64,000 nt of DNA from Embiotoca jacksoni (lineage: Eukaryota; Chordata; Actinopteri; Embiotocidae), in NCBI GenBank assembly GCA_022577435.1, contig JAKOON010000011.1:20228031-20292030 (forward strand), read 5' to 3'. The notes beneath the pieces are model-generated. The model was not told the DNA's origin and made no database searches. It saw only the letters and a list, made by a program, of their open reading frames with translations. Of the stretch, positions 36,180 through 46,770 are shown in pieces. How positions within the stretch are numbered: the first letter of the stretch is position 1; the number at the start of each line of letters is the position of its first letter. The position numbers and the translations under genes are program-made.

Positions 36180-39100
36180 TCTGCGTACACTATGCTGCTA
36201 AAAGCACTCCCTTTGTAAGCACAAAAGCAGACAGCTTTGCATACAAAGTGGAAGCCGGGTCTTCACTGAGCTGCAGTGCTTGACGTCTGGGATTCTCCTG
36301 CTGGCTGCGATCTATAAATATTGTTCACATTCTCGGTGAGCGAGCAGCGAGCAGCGATACGAGCTCGCTCAGACCTCCACGAGCGGGACTGCCGGGAAGT
36401 CACGACTGTTCAGCCGTAAAACCAGCGTCTTATCTATGTCAACACGTGTTGTTCAAGTTGCTGCCAGTTTATTACAAGCTGTGTTTTTAATGTCGACCCT
36501 TTTTTTAATTAATAAAATGAATATAATTAACTTATGCACAGTGTCTTAAAATATTCCATATTTGATCCTGATAATCTACACTTGCTGTTAGCCTCATTAC
36601 TCAAATATAACACATACAGAGCATTTCTTTGTAGTAGATTTTAAGTGTTAAAACATTACTTGTTCAACTTTTTTACTACCTCATATGCTTAATGTGGTAT
36701 TATAATGTTTAGGCTTACAGTGTGTAAGCCTAAACATTATAATACCACATTAAGCATTACTTTGTATACATCACAGTATAATTATACATGGAAATGGAGA
36801 AATTTGAATGAATTTCAGTCACGGGTGTATTCTGTTATTCCAGCTGCTCATGCATAATGAGCTGAACATGGATCTGGACCTGGGTTTTAATACAGTGCTC
36901 ATTAAATGAGGAGAAACTTGGCACAGCATAGCGTCCACCAAATAGTGTTTTCAGAGTTTCACAGGATAAATACGCACATAAATGTTTGGTGAGGATGCTG
37001 AGGACCATTATTAATATCGTGATTGCTGTTATTCCATTAAAACAAGCTGCCTGAATGGCTAAATATGTCATTTGTGGTGAATTTAGGGGCTTTTTAGTTC
37101 CCAGATATACAGAGGTAGTTATCACAGAGACAGTACCCAACAACACAATGCTTAAGATTTTAAAAGATTTTAGAAGTACTACTTAAGGTCATGTTTTAGA
37201 TGAGCGGTTTATTAAGATCATATCTACAAGCACGTGCACTGATTTAGAAGAGGCAGGGAGTAAAGTTGCTTTTACAGTAGTAATGGTTTGAATACATATC
37301 AGGGTTTATGACACAAGGGCAACGTAAAGGGCAGGAAGCCTCCGCTGACCCTGTGCAACCATCTGTTCCTAAAACATTCCCTGGAAACTGAAGACCCATT
37401 AGGAGCCGTGAGCACTTAATCAGCCTCCGTGGACTGTCCCCGTCCAGACCATGTCCTCTCCTCAGTGCAGTGCAGGTATCTGTAACCGTTATCACTCCAT
37501 GACTCATCGTTTTCAGACAATCAATTTGGAGGATCAACAAATTGCACATATGATTGTGATCCAGTTGAGATGTCATCTTAAAAATGGCACAGAGATGTCA
37601 GGATATGAAGATGTAATCTCTGGAGTATTGAATATACCAGTGGGATATATATCCATGTTTTATTGGTTCGATATAATCATTCAATTTCAGCACTAAACGA
37701 GTCAATAAAAAAATTCTTTACCATTAGTCTCTTTTTAAATGGAGTGTCTGTCAGCTGTTTTCCACCTTCCAGTTCATTTGTTTCCCTCTTCAACTTTTTA
37801 ATGAGCATTTTAAGAAACACCACCAATTCACACATCACAAGAAATTCAGTCTTCAAAGAAGCTCCAGAGTGTCGTAGAGAAAAGGCATCAGTTTGGTGTT
37901 TCAGCTGATCAGCTCCGGAGGAAAACAGTTTACAATTCCTACTCATGTTTTGTAGCTCGTGTCTGTAACTTCAGGGTCACACATGAAGGTGGGAAATTTG
38001 TGTGTCCGTAACTTCAGGGTCACACACAAAAGTAGGACATTTATGTGTCCCTCTTAAAGACTTTGTACAGGCACAAACACGTTTTGCACGTGTGAATTAT
38101 ATCTGTGTGCACAAAATGTGTTTTCAGCTGCAGAACAGTTTCACACATTCACAGATTTCAATTTGTGAGAAAAGTTTTCTTTTACAAGTTTACGCATTCA
38201 GATACGAACATTTCAGACATTTCTTTTACGTGCACACGAAATGTGAAATAAAAGTGCAGACTGTGAAATTATTTGTGAATTTCGTTTCAAAAGCACAAAA
38301 TCTTTATGACCCTAATTTGATCCCATAAGTACTTTATCAGTCTTTAGAAAGATGGTGTAGGTGAAGAAAATCTCTGTGCAGCATGATGAAAAGAGTTATT
38401 AGTGGCAACGTATTGTGACTGAATAACAATGAGCCCATATGAAATCTGAAATGTTATCTGTGTTTTTATGAGGTTTTGGGCGAGTGCAGATGATTCTAGA
38501 CATGTCAAACTACTCGGGGAGTATATATACGCACTTTGTATGGGGAAAGTTATTATCATAAATATGATTAGTGAGAGTAATTAGATGAGTTGAGCAATCA
38601 GGGAACTTCTGCCCCGCAGTAGTTAAAGATTTCGTGGATGAAACAATATTTATGGGCCGATTTTCAGACTTCTTTGAGAAAGGGAGCAATTTTGTTTGCG
38701 ATGAGGCTGCAGCTCTGCTCAACAACACTCATGTAGACGGCGCTGCAGCTCCCACGTCGTGTGTTAAGGTGGCGTAGCAGCAGTGTAAAGTGGGAGGTTG
38801 CTGGTTCAGACCCTCAGACTGGCTGAGGATCTGTAAATGGAAGAGATTAATCTGAAAGTCTCTCAACTCCAAGCAAAGTGCTCTTTACCACAATGTACCC
38901 GCCAAAAGGAGCAGCTCGGTGGGCTGTTTACTCTGGACCACTGCTGAGGTGTGAGGCCATGTAAATGAAGCATTACCTGCTCAGTGAACCTTCCCTTGGT
39001 AAATACATTTAAGGTTGAGTGGTCCGCTTCACTATGTTCTGAATATTTAATGACTTTCAATTAGTAAACTGAACGGGCTGAAAAGACTTGGCCGTGACCT

Positions 39101-40421
39101 GGAACGCTGTGAAGGCACCGTTTCTCCCACCTTTTTACTGTTGTTCTAATTCTTGTTTTTCCATAGCCAACCTTTTAATTAAATTTATGTCCTCATTGCA
39201 GGTAGTGGATTTTCAATGTCAAACAAGTGTCTCAAAGCAAGGGCAGGCAGCCACGTGTGGGCCCGGCAACCGACAGACACAAGAAGGGGAAATGGAATTC
39301 CTTTTGCATAAAAGACTTCAAATCAGATCTGACTTATCTCTTTATTGTAGCTTTGGCTTTGTTCCAAATCACCGCCAGCTGTGCTTTCTCATTGAGAGGA
39401 CTATTTGCCAAAAACAAACCTCCATTCTTAACAGATATGCACCACAATTACAGAGGCAAAAGTGAATTTAATGCTCCAATGCATCTTTTAGGTGGCCTAT
39501 AAGTACGACATTGCGGTTCTTTTTTTGTATAATGACAAAATGCGATATATCAGAAGGGAAAATGTTTTATTTATGACTGAAAATGAATCCATCTTCCATC
39601 TCTTTGATGGGATTTATCTGCCTTTGATTTTCTAAAAGTTGTATATATTCAGTTTTATAGTAGGACATGTGTCACAGCCTCTTGTTTTTCTAGTTGAGGC
39701 TTCTTTCTTTTGGACAGATTTTAAGCCTGAGTCTAGCTGACTCTTTGCTCGAGCACTAACAACTTACAGTTAGTGAAATCAGGGGCAGGAAGTCTCAGGG
39801 TGCCATGGACCGAGCCAGGAGGTATGCCATAGTGTCTATTTAGTCGTACTTCTACTTACTTTAACTATGTGCCATGAACTTGGGATTTCTTGTGCATTTC
39901 ATGCTGTTGTATATTAGCTGTTTACTTAAAGTCTTAGAGGATGATTCGATTTTTGTTTTTTTAGTTGATGTACCTACAACAAAATAATACTGTTTTTCAG
40001 TCATTTGTAATTTCCTTTGGTCCCAAAAATCAGAAGCAACAACAATGCGGAAAAAAAGGTAAGTGAGCACCAGGGTGACCAGAGCATAAAGCACGAAGCA
40101 TTCCCCCAAAACCTTTCTCACCAACACAGTTTCGTTCACAGTCAATTTTGTGGAAAAGAAAAAGGGAAAGAAGCGCACGTGCACCGACAGGAGCTCTCCA
40201 GGGTGCTGAACTGGTTTGACAGCTGAACGTTGCCTTCAGGTGTAACAACTATGAAAATGACAGCTTGAAACCAAAATCTTACCAAACAAAGAAACAAAGA
40301 AACAGGCCTCACCTTCCACCTCGTCCTCAGGCAGGTTAACAGGGGTCCGGTAGGAGAGGACATCTGGAATAGTGCAAAGTCCCTTGTACATGAACCTGGT
40401 GGTCACAGCACGCACTGGCAT
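27914..40421 (-). CDS. cabp7: Calcium-binding protein 7 (calneuron-2 type), 213 aa
   Basis: This is a neuronal EF-hand protein anchored by its C-terminus in Golgi/TGN membranes, known to restrain phosphatidylinositol 4-kinase III-beta at low Ca. Minus-strand coding exons in order: 40313-40421, 28763-28906, 28569-28681, 28131-28278, 27914-28041; all are GT-AG, phases match, and the total is 642 nt. EF-hand loop 1 is DRDGNGFISKQE (46-57) and loop 2 is DMDGDGQVDFEE (82-93), both with full ligands. The later EF-like region (MQKLTVDELKRLLYDTF) lacks canonical loops, as in the family. The tail SLICAFAIAFIISVMLIAANQ (about 186-206) is a membrane anchor ending in MLRRGMK. The N-terminus resembles CABP7 more than CALN1 (CTIPDVLS, PVNLPEDEVE), and synteny with zmat5/uqcr10 agrees. 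The ATG is only 2 bases after an acceptor-like CTCGCAG, so an upstream non-coding exon is likely. The first coding intron is 11.4 kb. Confidence 0.95.
36093..36176. repeat. (AC)n microsatellite
   Basis: About 40 AC units with one CTCTC interruption, in the cabp7 intron. The Cys/Val and Thr/His frames through it are artefacts. Confidence 0.97.
36685..36757. repeat. Perfect 35-bp inverted repeat with 3-base loop
   Basis: The left arm, 36685-36719, begins ATGCTTAATGTGGTATTA and ends TAGGCTTACA. The right arm, 36723-36757, is its exact reverse complement. The spacer is GTG. Pairing stops abruptly outside the arms. It could be a palindromic MITE, the relic of an inverted duplication, or, if transcribed, a hairpin RNA of pre-miRNA length, though a fully perfect stem is unusual for an animal miRNA. 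No clear target-site duplication is visible. Confidence 0.95.
38762..38813 (+). mobile_element. Possible tRNA-derived SINE head
   Basis: TTAAGGTGGCGTAGCAGCAG followed 26 bases later by GCTGGTTCAGACCC resembles the A box and B box (consensus GGTTCGANNCC with one mismatch) of tRNA-derived fish SINEs. The body downstream was not recognised, so this may be a fragment. Confidence 0.35.
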
Positions 40422-43400
40422 TTCTGCGAGGGAAAAGCAACAACTGTGTCGCGATCTTCATATAGCCTAGCTCTCCGGAGTTTTGACAGACCCTGTCCTT
40501 GATATTTAAGAAAAAAATCTCAAGCAAACGAAACAGGAAAAGGCTTCTCCGCAAAGTTCAGCGCTCGTCGTGTTTTGTGGATATTGTGGAGGATGCTGGC
40601 AGCAGGAGCGTGGGGCGTTTAACCAAGAATGCAGACTGTAAATCGGCTTTGGTTTCAGTGCATAGCCTGCAGCAGCTTACTGTAAGCAAGATATGAAGCA
40701 AATAGGTAATGTCATTTCACAAAAATGACACGTCAAACTTTTACTTCATAGCCTGTTGAGCAAAGCTGCACGTGCCTCGCTTTAATAATACCTAAAATGA
40801 CCATTGAGATATTTATCTCATATTAGATCCAATCAAAGAGATGACCAGGCTACTTCTTGTAAAGCTCCTGCATTTCACAGGTGAAATGATAAAAAAAAAG
40901 GAAATGAAAAATGTTAATTATAAAAGTAATTTCGCTTTTGATTTGACTGATTCCTATAACGCGTCTTGGTCTTTCAAACAGTCTATTCCTGATTAAGTCT
41001 GCCTCACTTTTCTTTCCCGTTTCGGCATCTTCTTAAAAAAAATGAAATCGATGAGACGAGATAAAGCAGCAGCTGACGAGCTGATCCTATCCGGGAAACG
41101 AGGAAGGCGCAAAATCCTGTGACATTTTTCTTTTTCTTGGAGAGCCGCTTGAAGGGAATCCTGGTGAACCCTCTGATCTGCTGCAGACACGCTGTATGAG
41201 CAGTGATCCTCTTCTCCAGCCTCACTTCGTCTCAAAGCTGCACACACACATGCCTGATCGTTCATCTACTGCTGCCGCCTCGATCACAGCGGAACCTGGG
41301 AACGTCTCCAAACTGCCCGCCTGTAATGCGATTATATGTTTATTTATTTATTTATTTATTTTTCGCTCTGCGCCAGTTTATATAGGCTATTAAATGTTAA
41401 CACATCATAAAGGTCTGCATGTTAAAAAAAAAACAACCTTCAAAATAAAAAGTGAGAATAGCCTGTAGAGCAACAAGTGAGGCTGTTGAGCCTTGTCATT
41501 TAGTTCGTTTGCTTTTTTTTTTCTCCTATTTTCAAGTCACACTAACACAACAGATTAATCCTCAGGCTACTTCTTACCATAAAATACTGATCATATTTTC
41601 TGGCATTTGATAATCAAACGTGGATCAGGAATTTGCAGAATAGCTATCAGCTTCAAATGCAGCTCAAAAGTAGCCAAATAAATGAATGAGGTTAAAAAAG
41701 TACTTTTCTTTTTGGGTAGCTTCTGATTTGCCTTTATATTAGATGAGGAGATGAATCAAACTGTAGTAGTGTTGTATATTCAAAGCCATCAGTTTGCTTA
41801 TGTTAGCACAGAGGAAAAATGAGCCAGACTCTCTCCAATAGGTCACAAAGACCGGCTCTACCACCATCTTTGGAGTCACGACTCCAACAGTCCTCCACAT
41901 GACCCTCCAGAAAACCACCATTTTCCTGGAGTGCCTCAGTTTTTGTCATGGATTAAACAAACGAGGTCAGAGCCAGGTTAGCTGTTCTGCTTCCAGGTTT
42001 CACGCTGATACTTTTCAGTGCTGGCCGAACAAGTATTAACATATTTCCCATGTGAAGATATTTTTTCTAGGAGTCCTGTTCAGACCAAGAATAAATTGAA
42101 GATATACCTTCTTTGGCTTTTACAAAAACTAGCAATAGAATTCAGGAGGAATCAGAAATATGAGCAAACAGACAGAGCAGGCAGGGCAGTTATTTCTGTG
42201 TTTAAATCTGAAACAAGGCAGCAAACACCCACATTTTCCGTTCAGAGCCAGCTGCATGAATCACTGAAATATTATGAATGTTCAGTGCAATGCATCCAAA
42301 TCAAGAATGCAGGAGGAACCCTTCAGAAAACACAAAGATCACCCGTTGAGGATGCCTTTTGCATAATGACGCCCTGCGCTGCTATCTCTCCACCATGGTT
42401 CACACCAGATAACGGTTGGTTGGTGCTGAGAGCTGCATGTGGTTCCATTGGTTGGTTCTTCAGGAGTTTACAGGACTGACAGGTCTGTTCCCCTCTGAAT
42501 GTGAAGGGATTGTTTCTCTCTGCTGCACCAGAGCGTCCCGCTGTCTCTCTGCTCAGACAGGCAGACTTCTTAAAACCTGAATAACAGACTTTGTTCTGAT
42601 ACACAGCTTGAGGAATAAGTGATTGGTCCGAGTCTGAGACTTAAATCATATTAAAACCACATAATGAGGAGTAGCGCAGACATCCAATCATTTTGTAGTC
42701 ATGTCGGTAACATTTGTCGGTCTTTAATAGACAACGATCAAACAAGAACAAAAAGTCAAATAACTGATTGCATGTAACTCATGAGATCTGGAGAATCTCC
42801 ATAACAAATTGTAAAGCCTAAAAAGTGTCTATCAACTCCTCACACATCAACCTGCCAGTATTTTGTGAGATAGTTCTGTGAGGGTCGACTATACGCGTTG
42901 CATTGGATGGACGCACAGCTGCTCCTCAGAGTAGAGAGCCGTGATGTTCATCCGGTCGGGATCACAGAGAGGAAGAGCAGCTCGGCCCGAGGCTTCTACG
43001 GTGGAGAGACCTGACATACATCCTGTCATCATATCATTACGTGTCTGGGATGTTGTCTGTAGAGGCAACAGACCCAAAACAGGAGGGGAGACATCAAATC
43101 CATGCTGGATAACAACCAGGAAGTCAGGATGGGAATATTTGATGCTGGATGGGGAAACTGTTGATACTGAAGACTGATTCCTTCAGTTAGTGCTGACTCA
43201 GGTCACAGACAAGCAGTCAGTGTTAAGATCACCTGCTAGCACAGGACCAGTATGTATATTTTTGTGAATTTAACCATATACATCCAGAAATATCTTACAC
43301 ATATAATCGCTTCAAAAAAGCTACTTTTAACCCTGGTTTCCGTGGTAACAGTCACTGACGTCGCTGACCAATTGACAAAAAAGAAAAAAACAGGGTTCAT

Positions 43401-45990
43401 ATTTTGTGGTTTTCCAACGATGTTTTGGAGCGATCAACGAGAACTTACATAAACCTGCAGTCCAGAACTTTGTCTCCCCCTTCTGCCAGTGACAGTTATT
43501 ACAAAAACATAAAGCCTGCCCAGTATGCATTCATCCAAGCAGCGCGGGAATGTCTCCTCAGACACCTAATTCAAAAACTCCTACAGTGTGAATGTGGCAG
43601 TAATGTAATCAGCATTGTGAGCTGGTTCGGTCGGTAAAACACGTTCATTTCTTTGTAAAAGTCCTGATTTATATGTTTGAGATCGTCAAGAACTAGACAG
43701 CTTTGTGCAACAGTTGAATTAAGACATCAGTCTGATTTAATTTGATCCAATCTATAGTCAAAGTCTATCTTTGTGAAACGGGCTCCTGCATGGTCAGACA
43801 TCTTTTTGGATTTCTACTGTTGTTCTCTGATTGAGCTTCTTGCAGGTTGGAAACATGTAAAACAGGAAATAGGTTCCACCTTTCTGTTGCCTGTCAGACG
43901 ATAGGAAGGAAGTTCACTGCCCATCAGCTTTACTTGATATTCAGACACTGTTGTGACTCTTCATTATTTTGTCCACCTCTGCTAAGTGTTTTGGAGATGT
44001 AATGAGATTCATAACTTTATAATAATAAAACACAGGTCATTTTTAAAATAAACAAACTGGAACAGTGTTTCTCCGAAATGGCAAATAGAATCTATAAAAC
44101 TAACAGTGCAGAAAGAAATGCCAAAAATCTCATCAGTGATAGCTACATCAAAACAATTTACTGTCAAATATTCATTTGGGATTATTGATTGGTTTTGTAA
44201 TTGACTGAAGAGTCTTTGGTTTCAGAAAGTATGAGATTCCACCACAGACAGCTTTTATGTGATCCGAATTACAACATGTGCAAAGGAAGAGTTGCTGATT
44301 CCTTTTTTGTGTTGTTTATTCAGTGGTGAATAGAAAAAAAAATAGTCCTTAGATAAGGAAAATAGAACAAATGTCATGAGCAACAGCTGGAATCCCACAG
44401 AATCATTGTATATTTTACAATACTGTTGCTGCCAAAATAAAACTAAGAACTTCAAGTTGATTTATTTTTCAAATGAAGTGATAAAATTGCACTCCTTCAT
44501 AATTTTTTTTTTTTTTTAAACCAATTGTATTCTCTGAGAAATGCCAGAGAACTAAAAACATGGTGAGTTTCTCATTAAAAGTTGTCACTTGAGATGATTT
44601 TCATATTTCAGCGGAGATGAACGACATGTTTTTACGCTGCCATGCACAACAAAATAAAATACATCACAGTAAGAAAGTAAAATGTATAATAATATAAATC
44701 ATCTAGCAGAGGAGTATTCTGAGATTATGAAGAAGACAATAAATTAGACATAAAAAAGTCTGTTTCTGACAGGATGTGTTTTTCCTGTTGCACCACCATG
44801 AAGCAGAAACATGTCAGTGGAGAGGAAACATCTCTTAATCTTCAGCGCTGCTGTTTTCATCTGGATAGACGTTAACATTCCTCTTGAGGTCACCTTCTTA
44901 CTTATCGTCTAACAGAGATCCCTCCCATTGGTTCATGAAGATGTTTATTAATTCTGATAGAGGAGAAGTGCATTAAGAAATGACCTAACACTGGTTTCTA
45001 TGTTGTACTCACTATCCTTCTCACCATCCAGCTCTGTGAGCTGCAGGTTTAATTGGCAATTAGACAACGGACTGTAATGCGCAGTGATTCATGAATATTT
45101 AATGTTAAAATGCATTATCGCTATTCACATAAGCACATGCTCTCGCTCGGTCAGCTTCTCTTACACTAATTTGTCCTTGGTGCAGCCAGTCGGTAGCACA
45201 CTCCCGTTTATACGTGAACCCGAGGTCTAACGCACTGCCCGTTTGAAGTTGGTTATAATGTCATCGTGCTGAATAACATGTTTAATTAAAATGTGGTGAT
45301 GTTTTTTTCCCACCGAGTTGCTTTTGGCCAGACTGCAACATACCGAGCCAAGAAAGGAAACTTCCATCTGTACAGAACAACAACGGGACAGTTGGTTCAT
45401 CAGCAGCCTGTTTGCAGAGTCACTGTATCGTTCTCCGTTCACAGAACAGATTATGATGGATTCTTTAAATCACCTGTTGCTGTGGCAGATGGCACACTTG
45501 GTCATTAACAGCAATTGTAAGAATTTTTCAGCATGCTGATGAAATATTCATCATACATCTTCATGACCAATAGTAGTGTAATTCATTTCTTCTCACACCC
45601 TGTGAGGGCCAAATGAGGACCAGAGAGCGCCTAAAACTGCTTATTGAATTTTTACATCATCAAGTATTCAAGTGATGTATGAAAATATAATGAGGACATC
45701 AATTGCTGTACCTTTCTGAATATCTCTGACTGCCTGGGGAACGTCCGGGCTGATTAGGTGTCAGTCCAGAAATTTGATTAGTTAATCCTGCTATGACACA
45801 TAAACCTTGAGTTGTGATTTTCTGACTGTCATGTTGATGCTTTTCAACAATTCTGCCAAGAAAGACTAAATTTGGGACGACAAAAGCAACAAACGGCAAA
45901 TCTCACTCCACTCAAAAAAGTCTAGAGTATTATAGATGGTAGGCAACAGATATTTCAGGGGTTTTCCTAAGAAATCATTGAATTTTGCTA
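40422..45990. other. Gene-free region upstream of cabp7
   Basis: The left end should hold the cabp7 promoter and untranslated first exon(s), but I cannot place them. The moderately GC-rich stretch at about 41040-41320 is a candidate. A (TTTA)n tract lies at 41338-41360. No coding exon was recognised. Segments such as 45000-45130 and 45290-45520 look single-copy. Confidence 0.5.
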
Positions 45991-46252
45991 TCTATAAATG
46001 CTTATTATTTATTCTATAAATGCTTGTTATTTATTCTATAAATGCTTATTATTTATTCTATAAATGCTTATTATTTATTCTATAAATGCTTATTATTTAT
46101 TCTATAAATGCTTGTTATTTATTCTATAAATGCTTGTTATTTATTCTATAAATGCTTATTATTTATTCTATAAATGCTTGTTATTTATTCTATAAATGCT
46201 TGTTATTTATTCTATAAATGCTTATTATTTATTCTATAAATGCTTGTTATTT
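45991..46252. repeat. 22-bp tandem array, nearly 12 copies
   Basis: Units of TCTATAAATGCTTATTATTT plus AT start at 45991 and repeat exactly every 22 bases, with 11 full copies and a partial one from 46233. The only variation is A/G at one position (CTTATTA versus CTTGTTA). Such homogeneity suggests recent expansion. Confidence 0.96.
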
Positions 46253-46588
46253 TACAGTAAATATAGATAACTATCATCAACAACAGTAGCTCCAGGTGTC
46301 TCAGACCGTTTCCATTCCCAGGACTTCAAACACTTCCCTTTTACATCGCTGTTGGTGTCAGAGACAACAAGACAACTGGTTGATGGAACAAACCCTCCAT
46401 CTCCCTGGAGTCTGCTGTTGAGTCCACCATAAAGAAAAAGTCGACATGGATTTCTTTTCAGTAATCCAAACCGTGATCTTTTCCTAACCCAAAACCAGTA
46501 CTTTTAGGGTGTAGTCCTAATCAAATGGCGTCCACGGCACATTTAAACCAAGGTTTTGTTTAAAAACTGCTTCCTGTTGCATCTACAA

Positions 46589-46707
46589 ACTACAGATTGA
46601 AAGAAGAGGGAGGGAAGCAAAACATAAAGATGTGAGTCAGAGTGAAAAACTCCACGAAGTGCTGAGACGAGCTGCAGAATCGGAGCATGATGGGTTTGTC
46701 ACGATTA

Positions 46708-46751
<44 letters not shown>

Positions 46752-46770
46752 TACTACAGATTGAAAGAAG
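46589..46770. repeat. 18-bp direct repeats flanking a 146-bp segment with a (TA)n end
   Basis: ACTACAGATTGAAAGAAG occurs exactly at 46589-46606 and again at 46753-46770. Between them lie about 95 bases of non-repetitive DNA and a (TA)n tract. The layout fits a retroposed insert with a target-site duplication, or slippage that copied a flank. Confidence 0.6.

Larger units (their letters stand above)
28907..40312 (-). other. Large first coding intron of cabp7
   Basis: This is 11.4 kb of mostly AT-rich DNA with no exon I recognise on either strand. It contains a perfect 35-bp inverted repeat, an (AC)n tract and a possible tRNA-derived SINE, listed separately. Stretches near 37400-37600 and 39200-39450 look less AT-rich and less repetitive than their surroundings and could be conserved regulatory DNA. 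A hydrophobic minus-strand frame at 36835-37146 has no ATG at its 5' end and no recognised domain. Confidence 0.6.

Noticed and set aside
36835..37146. Hydrophobic 103-codon minus-strand frame in the cabp7 intron, possibly a membrane protein remnant
   Set aside because: It opens at GTG rather than ATG, matches no family I know, and has no convincing splice sites. It would need a database search to revive.
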